The notes under the pieces are model-generated. The model did not search any database, had not been told where the DNA came from, and worked only from the letters and a program-made list of their open reading frames with translations. Positions 10,388 through 19,553 of a DNA stretch of 64,000 bases are shown here, in pieces; within the stretch, counting starts at the first letter, position 1; the number at the start of each line of letters is the position of its first letter. Both the position numbers and the translations under genes were made by a program. Origin of the DNA: Ruegeria sp. Ofav3-42 (lineage in GTDB: Bacteria > Pseudomonadota > Alphaproteobacteria > Rhodobacterales > Rhodobacteraceae); assembly GCF_022347725.1 (NCBI RefSeq), contig NZ_JAKRGB010000013.1, forward strand, positions 85,657 to 149,656. The letters are read 5' to 3'.

Positions 10388-10409
10388 GGGCCGCCGATAT
10401 CGGCGGCCC
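10388..10409. terminator. Bidirectional hairpin terminator between MFS gene and ctpA
   Basis: A perfect 22-base palindrome (GGGCCGCCGA and its complement, centred on TATC/GATA) lies in the 51-base gap between two converging genes. An A-run before it gives a U-run on the minus-strand transcript; on the plus side the T-run is weak. It most likely ends ctpA transcription and may serve both genes. Confidence 0.75.
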
Positions 10410-10420
10410 CTATGATCGGT

Positions 10421-11764
10421 TTACTGGGACGGACCACCAGTAGGATTGAACGCCGACAGACCTTTGAGGATATCGATGGCATAAGCCAGCTGATAATCCT
10501 CTTCCCGCAACTCAGCCGTAGCTTCAGCCTTGGCGCGGTCTTCTTCGATCTGACGGACTTCGTCTTCGCTCAGACTGTCGTTGTTCAGGCTGCCGCGCAG
10601 ATCCGCTTCAGACCGTGTGCGCGCGTCTGCTTCGTCTTCCTCGGCATCCGGTGTTGGGCGTGGCTGTTCGACGATGATGTCGGGGCTGACACCCAGCGCC
10701 TGAATCGAGCGGCCCGACGGCGTGTAGTACCGCGAGGTGGTCAGGCGCATTGCACCATCACCACGCAGCGGCATGACCGTTTGAACCGAACCTTTGCCAA
10801 AGCTTTTGGTGCCGACGACAATCGCACGACGGTGATCCTGTAGCGCACCGGCAACGATCTCGGAAGCCGAGGCCGATCCGCCATTGATCAGAACAACGAT
10901 TGGCTTGCCTTCCGCCAAATCGCCTGGCGTCGCGTTGAACCGTTCACCATCGCTTGGGTCGCGACCGCGGGTGGAAACGATCTCACCTTCGTTCAGGAAC
11001 GCATCCGAGACCTTGATGGCCTGCGTCAGCAATCCGCCGGGATTGTTTCTGAGGTCCAGAACGACGCCGTTGACCTTTTCGAGACCACCGGCCTCTTCGA
11101 TCTGCTCATTCAAACCCTCTTGCAGGTTCGGAAACGTCTGGTCGTTGAATGTGGTCACGCGCAGAACTACGCTGGTGCCTTCGGTCCGGGCGCGAACTGC
11201 CGTCAGCTTGATGGTGTCGCGGATGATGGTGACATCGAAGGGCTCCTGCTCACCTTCCCGAACGACTGTGATGACGATTTCCGATCCGACAGGGCCGCGC
11301 ATCAGATCAACGGCTTTGTCCAATGTCAAACCCAGAATGCTTTCGCCGTCGACATGAGTGATGAAGTCACCCGCTTCGATTCCGGCCTCATCCGCCGGAG
11401 TGTCATCAATTGGAGATACGACTTTGACAAAGCCTTCCTCCTGCGTGACTTCGATACCTAGGCCGCCGAACTCGCCTCGCGTCTGCACGCGCATTTGTTC
11501 AGCATCATCGGGCGAAAGGTAGCTGGAATGCGGGTCAAGCGATGTCAGCATGCCGTCAATGGCTGCTTCAATCAGTTCTTCGGGCTCAACCTCTTCGACA
11601 TACTGGGCGCGGATACGTTCGAAAATATCGCCGAACAGATCAAGTTGTTCGTACACGCTGGCCTTGCGGTCGGCCTCTTGCGCCAGCAACGGACCAGCGA
11701 TTTGTGTGGTTGCGATTACACCTGCCACGGTTCCAGCCAGGCCGGCCATCAGAAATTTCTTCAT
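10421..11764 (-). CDS. ctpA: C-terminal processing peptidase, S41 family, PDZ-containing
   Basis: Periplasmic serine protease of the S41/CtpA family that trims or degrades envelope proteins. Seen: N-terminal signal anchor, PDZ domain (GLGIEVTQEEGFVKVVSPI), then the protease core with the catalytic Ser region GGSASASEIVAGAL and catalytic Lys in TKSFGKGSVQ. Length 447 aa is normal. The C-terminal 90 residues are acidic, Glu/Ala-rich and helical. It lies six bases downstream of an envC-like gene; the EnvC-CtpA pairing is widespread in alphaproteobacteria and points to peptidoglycan remodelling. Confidence 0.92.
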   Translation of the reverse strand: MKKFLMAGLAGTVAGVIATTQIAGPLLAQEADRKASVYEQLDLFGDIFERIRAQYVEEVEPEELIEAAIDGMLTSLDPHSSYLSPDDAEQMRVQTRGEFGGLGIEVTQEEGFVKVVSPIDDTPADEAGIEAGDFITHVDGESILGLTLDKAVDLMRGPVGSEIVITVVREGEQEPFDVTIIRDTIKLTAVRARTEGTSVVLRVTTFNDQTFPNLQEGLNEQIEEAGGLEKVNGVVLDLRNNPGGLLTQAIKVSDAFLNEGEIVSTRGRDPSDGERFNATPGDLAEGKPIVVLINGGSASASEIVAGALQDHRRAIVVGTKSFGKGSVQTVMPLRGDGAMRLTTSRYYTPSGRSIQALGVSPDIIVEQPRPTPDAEEDEADARTRSEADLRGSLNNDSLSEDEVRQIEEDRAKAEATAELREEDYQLAYAIDILKGLSAFNPTGGPSQ

Positions 11765-11770
11765 ACTCGT

Positions 11771-12901
11771 TTATCCATCCTTGTCGGTCCGAAACCATGA
11801 TTCCGGGTCCACGGGGGTATTATTCTGTCTTACCTCTATATAGAGCGTTTCTGACCGGTCAGTTCCAGTGCCATCACTGCTTGTTGACAAAATAGCGCCG
11901 ATTTCGGGCGTTTCACCGGGCATCAGCCCAACCGGAGTCCCTTCGGGAATCACCTGACCGGTGTCGCCATAAACCTCCTGCAGGCCTGAAAACACGAACA
12001 ACAAACCCGGTTGAGGCTCAAGGATCATCACATTCCCAAGCTCCAGCAATGGTCCCCGGTACCGGATTGTCGCTGCTGTCGGTGATGTAACAATTGCACG
12101 TGGTCGCGTGGCCAAAACCACTCCGGGGCGATTCACGCCCGCCGCATCGGTCTCATTTGCGCGGTGCAGAACGACCCCTTGGGTTGGTAAGGCGATCTGC
12201 CCCTTCCTGTTCGAAACATCCGCGTTTGTCTCGGCAATCTCACCTTCCGAGATTTCGGACAGACCGCTGGCAAAACCATCTAGTGTTTCGGTCGACGAGA
12301 TCAGGATAGCAGTGCGCACCGGGTCTTCGACAAAACGGCGCGGCAGGTCGGTGCGGTCGGCTATGGCCTCACTGAGCCTGGTGCGCGCATTCTGAACGCC
12401 AGTCAGCCCTTCAACCAGAGTTTCCGAGGCGTTTTGCTGTAGTTGGCGCAGGGTTTGAACTTCTTGCAGATCGCGGGCCAGAGCCTGCGCGCGGGCGTTC
12501 AAACCAGGCGTGACCTCGGACAACATCATACCCGCCCGCGCTGACCCAAGAGGGCCAGATGGATGCAGCATCAGAACAGGGGGCGCGGTTGTTTCAATGG
12601 TCTGCAACACGCCCAACAGCTGCGCCACATCCTTTTCCCGCGCACGTAGTTCCGCCGTCAATTGCGCCTCGCGTGTGGCGGCCATGCGCAACCCGTCACG
12701 CATCGCCGACAACCCGGCCTCATAGGCTTGAATGGTCTCGGTAAGGGCACGAACGCGATCACGAGCCCCGTCCGCTTCGGTCAGGTTGATCGACGCCCGT
12801 TCCAGCATCCGGGCGGCATTCAGAGCCGCCGTAGACGGATCGTTCTGAGCGCTGGCGGACGAAGCCAAAAACAACGCCAGGATTAGCGCGCGCGCCCTCA
12901 T
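11771..12901 (-). CDS. EnvC-like murein hydrolase activator (degenerate LytM/M23)
   Basis: Periplasmic protein of 376 aa: signal peptide (ALILALFLASSASA), a coiled-coil region from about residue 25 to 210, and a C-terminal LytM-like fold (GVVLHRANETDAAGVN, LGNVMILEPQPGLLFVFSGLQEVYG). The zinc-binding His/Asp residues of active M23 peptidases are missing at the expected places, as in EnvC, which activates amidases rather than cutting itself. It overlaps the gpmI stop by four bases (ATGA) and is followed six bases later by ctpA, so gpmI, this gene and ctpA probably form one transcript. The amidase partner is not in the window. Confidence 0.85.
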   Translation of the reverse strand: MRARALILALFLASSASAQNDPSTAALNAARMLERASINLTEADGARDRVRALTETIQAYEAGLSAMRDGLRMAATREAQLTAELRAREKDVAQLLGVLQTIETTAPPVLMLHPSGPLGSARAGMMLSEVTPGLNARAQALARDLQEVQTLRQLQQNASETLVEGLTGVQNARTRLSEAIADRTDLPRRFVEDPVRTAILISSTETLDGFASGLSEISEGEIAETNADVSNRKGQIALPTQGVVLHRANETDAAGVNRPGVVLATRPRAIVTSPTAATIRYRGPLLELGNVMILEPQPGLLFVFSGLQEVYGDTGQVIPEGTPVGLMPGETPEIGAILSTSSDGTGTDRSETLYIEVRQNNTPVDPESWFRTDKDG

Positions 12902-14415
12902 GAAAGCAGGCTCTGACCCGTCATCTCTGGCGGTTGCTCAAGCCCCATCAAATCCAGCAATGTTGGAGCCAGGTCGGAAAGACGGCCATCGCGCAAAGTC
13001 GCACCCTCTGGTCCACCGACCAGCGCCACCGGCACCAGGTTCAGCGTATGTGCAGTATGCGGGCCGCCCGTTTTCGGATTGACCATGACTTCGCAGTTGC
13101 CGTGATCAGCGGTGACGATCATCGCGCCACCGACCTTGTTCAACGTGGCAACAACCTGCGACAAACCCAGATCGACAGCCTCGCAAGCCTTGAGGGCAGC
13201 CTGCAGATCACCTGTGTGACCGACCATATCCGGGTTGGCATAATTGGTGACGATCAGGTCATACCCCGCTTCGATCGCTTCAACGAATTTGGCGGTTACT
13301 TCAGGAGCCGACATTTCAGGCTGCATGTCATAAGTTGCAACTTTAGGCGATTTCGGCATGTAGCGGTCTTCGCCTTCCTCAGGTGTTTCCTTCCCACCAT
13401 TGAGGAAGAAGGTGACATGAGGGTATTTCTCGGTCTCGGCCAAGCGGAACTGCCGCAAACCCTTCTTGGCAACCCATTCACCCAGGGTATTCACGATATC
13501 CCGTTTGGGAAACACGGTCGTCATGTAGGCATTGTGACCGTCTGAATACTCGACCATGCCAAGCAAAGCAGATAACTGCGGGCGCGGACCGGTTTCGAAT
13601 TCGGCAAAGTCTGGCTCGCCAATGGCCCGCAGGATTTCGCGTGCGCGGTCGGCCCGGAAATTCAGGCAGAAGACACCGTCGCCATCTTTGATGCCGTCAA
13701 AGCCTGCAAGTACTGTGGGCACGATGAACTCATCCGTTTCCGACTGATTATAGGCGTGATCCACAGCCCCATGCGAAGTCGTCGCGGCACGGCCCTGGCC
13801 TTTGATCATTGCATCATATGCTTCACTGACGCGTTCCCAGCGATTGTCCCGGTCCATTGCAAAATACCGCCCGCTGACGGTGACGATACACGCGCCGTCG
13901 GGCAGCTGATCTTCAAGCTCTGCCAGATAGGTAAATGCGGATTTTGGTGCAACGTCTCGTCCATCCGTGATAGCGTGCAATGCCACTGGAACACCCGCGT
14001 CAGTGATTGCTTTGGCCGCCGCGACAATATGGTTCAGGTGACCGTGCACGCCACCGTCCGATACCAAGCCCATCAGGTGTGCCGTCCCGCCCGCGGCCTT
14101 CACCTTGGCAATGAATGCCTGCAAAGCTTCGTTTTCAAAGAAACTGCCATCCTCAATCGCCAGATCGATCTGCCCCAGGTCCATCGCAACAACGCGCCCC
14201 GCGCCGATATTTGTATGGCCCACCTCAGAGTTGCCCATCTGACCGCTGGGCAATCCGACATCCGGCCCATGTGTGATCAGCGTGGCGTGTGGCCCATTGG
14301 CCATGATCGCATCGAAAGTCGGAGTTTTCGCCAGATAAGGCGCGTTGGATTGCGTGTCATTGGACAGGCCCCAACCATCAAGGATGCACAGGACGACGGG
14401 TTTGGGGGCGGTCAT
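12898..14415 (-). CDS. gpmI: 2,3-bisphosphoglycerate-independent phosphoglycerate mutase
   Basis: Interconverts 3- and 2-phosphoglycerate in glycolysis and gluconeogenesis through a phosphoserine in an alkaline-phosphatase-type, two-metal active site. Seen: VVLCILDGWG at the N-terminus, the nucleophile region NSEVGHTNIGAGR, DGRDVAPKS, and the metal ligands in TADHGN near the C-terminus. Met at 14415 is chosen since the family begins just before KPVVLCILDGWG; the upstream extension to 14523 is basic and unrelated. Length 505 aa is typical. First gene of the gpmI-envC-ctpA group, an arrangement frequent in alphaproteobacteria. Confidence 0.95.
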   Translation of the reverse strand: MTAPKPVVLCILDGWGLSNDTQSNAPYLAKTPTFDAIMANGPHATLITHGPDVGLPSGQMGNSEVGHTNIGAGRVVAMDLGQIDLAIEDGSFFENEALQAFIAKVKAAGGTAHLMGLVSDGGVHGHLNHIVAAAKAITDAGVPVALHAITDGRDVAPKSAFTYLAELEDQLPDGACIVTVSGRYFAMDRDNRWERVSEAYDAMIKGQGRAATTSHGAVDHAYNQSETDEFIVPTVLAGFDGIKDGDGVFCLNFRADRAREILRAIGEPDFAEFETGPRPQLSALLGMVEYSDGHNAYMTTVFPKRDIVNTLGEWVAKKGLRQFRLAETEKYPHVTFFLNGGKETPEEGEDRYMPKSPKVATYDMQPEMSAPEVTAKFVEAIEAGYDLIVTNYANPDMVGHTGDLQAALKACEAVDLGLSQVVATLNKVGGAMIVTADHGNCEVMVNPKTGGPHTAHTLNLVPVALVGGPEGATLRDGRLSDLAPTLLDLMGLEQPPEMTGQSLLS

Positions 14416-14519
14416 TGAGGCTCTCCGGATTTCTGCTCTTGCTCGGTCTTGTATCTTCTGGCCTTTGGCAATTGAACCGTGTTTTACGCGGTGGCGGCCA
14501 GAATTAATGCCCCGACGGC

Positions 14520-16193
14520 TCATTCCCTGTTCGTAATATCCTGATATGGGCGCGCTTTGCGGCCGCGATACTTTACGGTCAGGTCCAACGGCGCATCGTT
14601 TTCGTCATAAACCCCTACGACGACCCCCCTACCCCGGCTTTTGGTCCGCATCTCGATCAACTGTTGTTCCGACCGGGTTGTGCGCTGCGATTGGCGGCGC
14701 GTCCAGGCAAACAGATGGTCGTACATCTCGGCGATAGCTTCGGCATGGTCCGCTCTGTCTCCGAGATCGGTGAGTTCCTCCGGATCGTTTTCGAGATCAA
14801 AGAGGATTGGCCGGTGCCCGCCTTCACAATGGATCAGCTTCCACTTCTTGTTGACCGCCATGAACATCACCGCATCTCTTACCGAGGCGTTAAGAACGTC
14901 CGCAATCGGCGACGCCGAGTAGTCGTATTCGCAAATCACCACATCGCGGGGCGTTTCGGTCTGTTGCCCATGCAGGATCGGCAACAAGGAATGCCCTTCC
15001 AGGATATGACCCGCAATATCTCCGCCCGCCACATCCACAAATGTCGGGGCAAGATCGATGGATTCGACCAGCGCATCGCTGACTGTGCCACGGGTCGCGT
15101 CAGCTTCGGGCGACGGGTCGTAGATGATCAACGGCACCTTGGTTGAGGCGTCGTGGAAGAACGTTTTCTCTCCCATCCAATGATCGCCCAAAAAGTCGCC
15201 GTGGTCCGAGGTCAACACGATCATCGTGTCCTCCATCCGGCCCGTTTTCTCCATCCATTCAAACAGGCGGCCCATCTGATCGTCAGCCTGCTTGATCAAC
15301 CCCATATAAGCCGGGATCACCGCATCGCGCACGTCCTGGCGCGAGAATGTTTGGCCTATCTTGGTATCCATGAACGCCCGCAAAACCGGATGAGCATTCT
15401 GACGCTCGGCCTCGGACCGGACCACGGGCAACACATGCTCGGGACCAAACATCGAGGCGTAGGGTTCCGGCACGATGTAAGGCCAATGCGGTTTGATAAA
15501 ACTCAGGTGACAGCACCACGGGCCATCATGCATTTCCATGAAATCGATGCCCCGACCTGTCAGATAGGGGGTTTCGCTGTCCTCTTCAGCAATATTCGCG
15601 GGCTCAGCCGAGTTTTTCAGAAACCAACCCGACAGGACGTTGCCATCCGCGTCCAGCCCGGAATTGGCAAAGTCGTGCCAGGGATTATCACTCTCATACC
15701 CTTTGGCGGTCAGGAACTTGCTGTATTCCTTCGCCCCATCCGGATCGTAGTAGCCGTCCGGTCCTTCCGGCAGCATTCCGTCGTCACGTTCAAAAACGTC
15801 GAACCCGCATTCCGCCACACGCGCGCCGATCAGACTGTCGGGTTCCAGACCCAACCGCGCCATCCCCTCGGCATCCGCCCGCATGTGGGTTTTGCCGACC
15901 AACCAGCAATCCATGCCGGCTTTGCGCAGATGATCACCCATGGTGACCTCACCAACTTTCAGAGGAATGCCATTCCACGAGGCACCGTGAGAATGCACAT
16001 AGCGCCCAGTATAGGTAGACATGCGCGAGCTGCCGCAGATCGGAGATTGAATATATGCCCGATTAAAGCGCACGCCTTTCGCGGCCAACCTGTCAATGTT
16101 CGGGGTTTCCAGATACGGGTGACTATAACAGCTCAGGTAATCCCAGCGCAGCTGGTCGAACATGATGAACAGGATGTTTTTGGCTTTGGCCAA
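14520..16193 (-). CDS. Sulfatase-family hydrolase (arylsulfatase / phosphonate monoester hydrolase type)
   Basis: A 557-aa enzyme of the alkaline-phosphatase superfamily. Seen: N-terminal metal ligands in ILFIMFDQLRWDYL, the C-G-S-S-R signature in ICGSSRMSTYTGR whose Cys would be oxidised to formylglycine, and the C-terminal metal motif LTSDHGDFLGDHW. No signal peptide, so probably cytoplasmic, which fits phosphonate or phosphodiester hydrolases of this family better than secreted polysaccharide sulfatases. The sulfate/phosphonate choice cannot be made from sequence. No formylglycine-generating enzyme gene is in the window. It sits between gpmI and nqrM on the same strand without close coupling. 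Confidence 0.85.
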   Translation of the reverse strand: MAKAKNILFIMFDQLRWDYLSCYSHPYLETPNIDRLAAKGVRFNRAYIQSPICGSSRMSTYTGRYVHSHGASWNGIPLKVGEVTMGDHLRKAGMDCWLVGKTHMRADAEGMARLGLEPDSLIGARVAECGFDVFERDDGMLPEGPDGYYDPDGAKEYSKFLTAKGYESDNPWHDFANSGLDADGNVLSGWFLKNSAEPANIAEEDSETPYLTGRGIDFMEMHDGPWCCHLSFIKPHWPYIVPEPYASMFGPEHVLPVVRSEAERQNAHPVLRAFMDTKIGQTFSRQDVRDAVIPAYMGLIKQADDQMGRLFEWMEKTGRMEDTMIVLTSDHGDFLGDHWMGEKTFFHDASTKVPLIIYDPSPEADATRGTVSDALVESIDLAPTFVDVAGGDIAGHILEGHSLLPILHGQQTETPRDVVICEYDYSASPIADVLNASVRDAVMFMAVNKKWKLIHCEGGHRPILFDLENDPEELTDLGDRADHAEAIAEMYDHLFAWTRRQSQRTTRSEQQLIEMRTKSRGRGVVVGVYDENDAPLDLTVKYRGRKARPYQDITNRE

Positions 16194-16266
16194 GTCAGCG
16201 TCCTCCCCGAATTTCTCCGGGGATTACTTAGCCAGTTTCACCCTCAGTGCGAAGCAGAAACTGCCG

Positions 16267-16503
16267 TCAGGCCTGGCGTTCCATCTGGTCCAGCATTTTC
16301 TTGGCGCGTTTGCACTGCAACTGATCGCGCAAAGGGCTGTTCGGGTCGACATCTTTCTTGCAGACCACGCATTTGTCCGCGCCCGAAATCGCGTTCAGAC
16401 CGCCGCAACTGCCCTTGATGGTCTTGCCCATCAGCATGACACCAAGGGACATGCCAACCACGATGATCAGCAGCAGAAAGAAAGCTATGATAAAGGTGCT
16501 CAT
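16267..16503 (-). CDS. nqrM: Na+-NQR maturation protein NqrM
   Basis: A 78-aa protein with one N-terminal membrane helix (residues 4-25) followed by a cysteine-rich tail: Cys33 in KGSCGGLN, Cys45 and Cys48 in DKCVVC, and Cys64. This matches NqrM (DUF539), thought to deliver the iron that sits between NqrD and NqrE in the Na+-translocating NADH:quinone reductase. It lies 15 bases downstream of apbE on the same strand, the usual companion order. The nqr structural operon is 4.4 kb upstream, separated by other genes. Confidence 0.9.
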   Translation of the reverse strand: MSTFIIAFFLLLIIVVGMSLGVMLMGKTIKGSCGGLNAISGADKCVVCKKDVDPNSPLRDQLQCKRAKKMLDQMERQA

Positions 16504-16518
16504 TCCGGTCCCTACCCG

Positions 16519-17544
16519 TCAGTTGGTGCCCAATGCGTCTTTGAACGCAGTGCTGTGTACCGTGATATAGGCATCTTCGCCACCTGTCACATCCCGCGAG
16601 ATGAAATACACGGCAAGATTATGTTCCTCGGCCAGTTCCATGCCCTTTTCCTGACCCAAGGCCAACATCGCCGTCGCCCAGGCATCTGCCATCATCGCAT
16701 TTTCAGCCAGAACAGTCACCGAAGTCGTGCGGTGCGTGATCGGGCGGCCCGTCGTCGGATCGATGATATGCGAATAGCGCACACCGTCCTGTTCGAAGAA
16801 GTTCTTGTAATCGCCCGAGGTCGCCATACCGAGGTTGTCCAATTCAACGATCAGTTGGATATTCTGAGCGCCTGCTTCGGGTTTCTCGATCCCGATCCGC
16901 CAAGCCTCGCCCTTGTCATTCTGACCCATGGTCACCAGATCGCCGCCGATTTCGACCATGTAGTTTTCGATCCCGGCGTCGCGCAGGGCACCGGCTACAG
17001 CATCAATGCCATACCCTTTGGCAATTGCGGACAGATTGATACCCACTCCGGCATCCGACTTGGCCAGAGTACCGTTTTCGCTGTTCAACGTCAGCAGACG
17101 CGCCTGACCGACGCTGTCGAGCGCTGTTTGAATGTCGGCATCCGATGGTACTGGATCTTCGGGTTTGCGCGGACCAAAGCCCCAAAGCTCGATCAGCGGG
17201 CCAAGGGTGACATCAAATGTACCGCCCGATTTTTCATGTACGTCGTTTGCCGCCGCGATGACAAATGCGAATTCGTCCGACACTTCGGTCGGAGCGGTGC
17301 TGGTCGATGCGGAAAACGTCGAAACTTCGGAATTGGGGTCCCAGTTGGACATCTTGGCGTTGACTTCGGCCAGAGTGCCTTCGACGGCCACGGCCAGCGC
17401 GTCCTCATCCACATCCGTGCCGATGGCGGTGACGTTGAAGGTGGTGCCCATAGTTTCACCTGACAGGCGCACCACTTCGGGTTCTTCGTCGAACAGACAA
17501 CCGGACACAAGTGTTGCGACAGCCAAAACAGGCAAAAGGCGCAT
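16519..17544 (-). CDS. apbE: FAD:protein FMN transferase, lipoprotein
   Basis: ApbE-family flavin transferase that attaches FMN to threonines of NqrB and NqrC. Seen: lipoprotein signal MRLLPVLAVATLVSGCLFDE with the lipobox Cys at residue 16, the GETMGTTFNV motif, the HIIDPTTGRPI FAD/metal site, and the ENAMMADAWATAM helix. The start at 17544 has a good ribosome-binding site (GGAGG) and gives the lipoprotein leader; the longer frame to 17604 does not. Length 341 aa. Forms a unit with nqrM; the flavin acceptors NqrB and NqrC are encoded at 23.4-25.4 kb. Confidence 0.93.
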   Translation of the reverse strand: MRLLPVLAVATLVSGCLFDEEPEVVRLSGETMGTTFNVTAIGTDVDEDALAVAVEGTLAEVNAKMSNWDPNSEVSTFSASTSTAPTEVSDEFAFVIAAANDVHEKSGGTFDVTLGPLIELWGFGPRKPEDPVPSDADIQTALDSVGQARLLTLNSENGTLAKSDAGVGINLSAIAKGYGIDAVAGALRDAGIENYMVEIGGDLVTMGQNDKGEAWRIGIEKPEAGAQNIQLIVELDNLGMATSGDYKNFFEQDGVRYSHIIDPTTGRPITHRTTSVTVLAENAMMADAWATAMLALGQEKGMELAEEHNLAVYFISRDVTGGEDAYITVHSTAFKDALGTN

Positions 17545-17611
17545 TGAGAGACCTCCTGAGGAAAACCGTGCCCGGCATATGCCAGCGGCCCCCCGCAGAG
17601 TCAAACCGCCA

Positions 17612-17797
17612 TCAGAGCTTTAGCGGCAGGAACCCCAACACCAGCAATCCAACGCCTGCCGGGACACCGAACAACCAGGCCTTTTTCTGCCAGCCCGACG
17701 TCTGCTGTTTCCAGGCCATTCGAAAATTGTGCCCGCACACCACGACTACAAAGAAAATCAGCGCAGCGATGGGCGGGGTTAGGTAGAGCTCAGACAA
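17612..17797 (-). CDS. Small two-helix membrane protein upstream of apbE
   Basis: A 61-aa protein with two hydrophobic segments (about residues 8-25 and 41-58) separated by a basic loop (RMAWKQQTSGWQKKAW). It ends 67 bases before the apbE start on the same strand and so may be the first gene of the apbE-nqrM unit. No motif is recognised. It could be a small assembly or anchoring factor of the sodium pump, but this is only positional inference. A chance reading frame is possible, though two well-formed membrane helices with positive-inside charges argue for a real gene. Confidence 0.55.
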   Translation of the reverse strand: MSELYLTPPIAALIFFVVVVCGHNFRMAWKQQTSGWQKKAWLFGVPAGVGLLVLGFLPLKL

Positions 17798-17918
17798 CGG
17801 GCCGGATATCCTTGTTTTACGGCAGTTTTCCCCGGTTGAGGCATTTGCACCCTATACAGACCGGTTGGCTGCGTTAAGGTGTAGATAAAGCCATCTCAAA
17901 AATAAGAGGAGATTGCCA

Positions 17919-18443
17919 ATGGCCCCAACCTCATATCAGCCCCCCACCCGTGGCGACAAGGCCGATACAAGCACCCACAGTCAGTCGGTTGAATCCAACC
18001 TGTCGCATACCCAGACGACAGTGGCCAAATTGCTTGAGGGCAAAGGGGATGCTGTATTTTCGGTGCGCCCGAATGACACGATCCACTCGGTCGTGAACAC
18101 TCTGAAGGAAAAACGGATCGGTGCCGTTGTCGTGACCGACCAGAACGGTGCACTGCAGGGCATTCTATCCGAACGCGACATCGTGCGGCGCATGGCCGAT
18201 ACACCTGGTCAGACTTTGCCGCAATCCGTTGAGGATCTGATGACGCGTGAGGTTAAGACATGCTCGCAGGATGATCTGCTGAATGATGTCCTGAAGACCA
18301 TGACCGAAGGGCGTTTCCGTCACATGCCAGTTCTGAGTGACGGCAACCTGCGCGGTATCATCACAATCGGAGACGTGGTTCATTTCCGACTGAAGGAACT
18401 GGAATACGAAGCGCTGCGCATGAAGCAAATGATCGTCGGCTGA
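17919..18443 (+). CDS. CBS-domain protein (tandem CBS pair)
   Basis: A 174-aa soluble protein. After a 35-residue polar N-terminus come two CBS motifs forming one Bateman module: VFSVRPNDTIHSVVNTL...GAVVVTD (about 45-95) and VKTCSQDDLLNDVLKTM...HMPVLSDG (about 110-160). Such modules bind adenosyl ligands and act as energy sensors, often free-standing in alphaproteobacteria. ATG at 17919 is chosen because AGAGGAG lies seven bases upstream; an in-frame TTG at 17913 is too close. It diverges from the small membrane gene before apbE. The regulated target is not evident. Confidence 0.85.
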   Translation: MAPTSYQPPTRGDKADTSTHSQSVESNLSHTQTTVAKLLEGKGDAVFSVRPNDTIHSVVNTLKEKRIGAVVVTDQNGALQGILSERDIVRRMADTPGQTLPQSVEDLMTREVKTCSQDDLLNDVLKTMTEGRFRHMPVLSDGNLRGIITIGDVVHFRLKELEYEALRMKQMIVG

Positions 18444-18529
18444 CTGGTCCGGCAGAGTTTCCCTTTGACCTTGTGCGGCCGACAGTATCCTTGCTGCTGC
18501 AATTGAGTTGGCCATAGGTCGAGGGCGGA

Positions 18530-19540
18530 AAGAAGCGGGTTTTGGTTACTGGAACAGCGGGATTCATCGGCTTCCATCTGGCAAAGCTGCTGCGCTTCCC
18601 GAAGGATCTCGGGTGCACGGCTATGATGGGATGACGGACTATTACTACGTCGTACTGAAGAACCGCCGACACCAAATGTTGCTGCAGAACCCTGGGTTCT
18701 CGGCAACCGAGGACTTGCTGGAAAACGCCGAAAGGCTGTTGCAGGTTGCCGAGGATTGTCAACCAGAGGTGATCGTTCACCTCGCCGGTCAGGCCGGTGT
18801 GCGAATCGTCCTTAAAAGTCCTCGCAGCTATATCGACTCGAACATCGGCGGCACCTTCAACATGATGGAGGTGCAGACATAAGTTCGAGCACCTGTTGAT
18901 GGCCTCTACGTCCTCGGTTTATGGCGCGAATGAAGTGATGCCGTTTACCGAGGTTGAAAAAGCCGACACGCCCCTGACCATCTACTCCGCCACCAAAAAA
19001 GCGAATGAGGCCATGGGCCACTCCTATGCGCATCTTTGGGGCGTGCCGACAACGATGTTTCGGTTCTTTACCGTTCACGGCACCTGGGGATGCCCTGATC
19101 TGGCACTCTATATATTCGTAGATGCCATATTAAATGAACGCCCGATCAATATCTACAATCACGGCGATATGTACCGGGATTTTACCTATGTGGATAACTT
19201 GGTCCGGGGGATCAGACTGCTGATTAATGTCCAGCATATTCGCCCCGCCAATGCAGAGGAAATCGCAGAAGGTGACAGCCTTTCGCCAGCGGCACCGTGG
19301 TGCGTGGTCTATATCGGCAATGCCCACAAAGTCAGGCTGATGGATTTTGTGGAGGCAACCGAAGACGTCATCGGAAAGAAAGCAATCCGAAACCACATGC
19401 CAATACAGATGGGGGATGTTCCTGCGGCCTGGGCCAACGCCGATCTGCTGCAACGATTGACGGGGTATCGTCCCCAGACCGTTTTTAAAACGGGATCGCC
19501 ACGCTTCGTGGAATGGCTCCGCGATTACCACGGAAAATAA
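18530..19540 (+). pseudogene. Nucleotide-sugar epimerase (UDP-glucuronate 4-epimerase-like), frameshifted
   Basis: Remains of an extended-SDR nucleotide-sugar epimerase. Three reading-frame pieces follow each other: first VLVTGTAGFIGFHLAKLL (18539-18595, NAD-binding TGxxGFxG), then a second frame from RVHGYDGMTDYY to IGGTFNMMEV (about 18610-18875), then a third from HKFEHLLMASTSSVYG through the YSATK catalytic motif to the normal C-terminus (about 18880-19540). The two shifts, near 18,597 and 18,875, mean no full-length enzyme can be made. The last piece alone (214 aa) is intact but lacks the NAD site. It is immediately followed by a broken UDP-sugar dehydrogenase, so both are relics of a uronic-acid, capsule or LPS locus. 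Confidence 0.85.
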
Positions 19541-19553
19541 TCTGAGAAGTCGA

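Noticed and set aside
15153..16418. 421-codon plus-strand frame across the sulfatase gene
   Set aside because: Antisense to a full-length sulfatase with all motifs; composition (His/Arg/Phe-rich) is not protein-like.
16162..17463. 433-codon plus-strand frame across apbE/nqrM
   Set aside because: Opposite to two well-identified genes; no motif; shadow.
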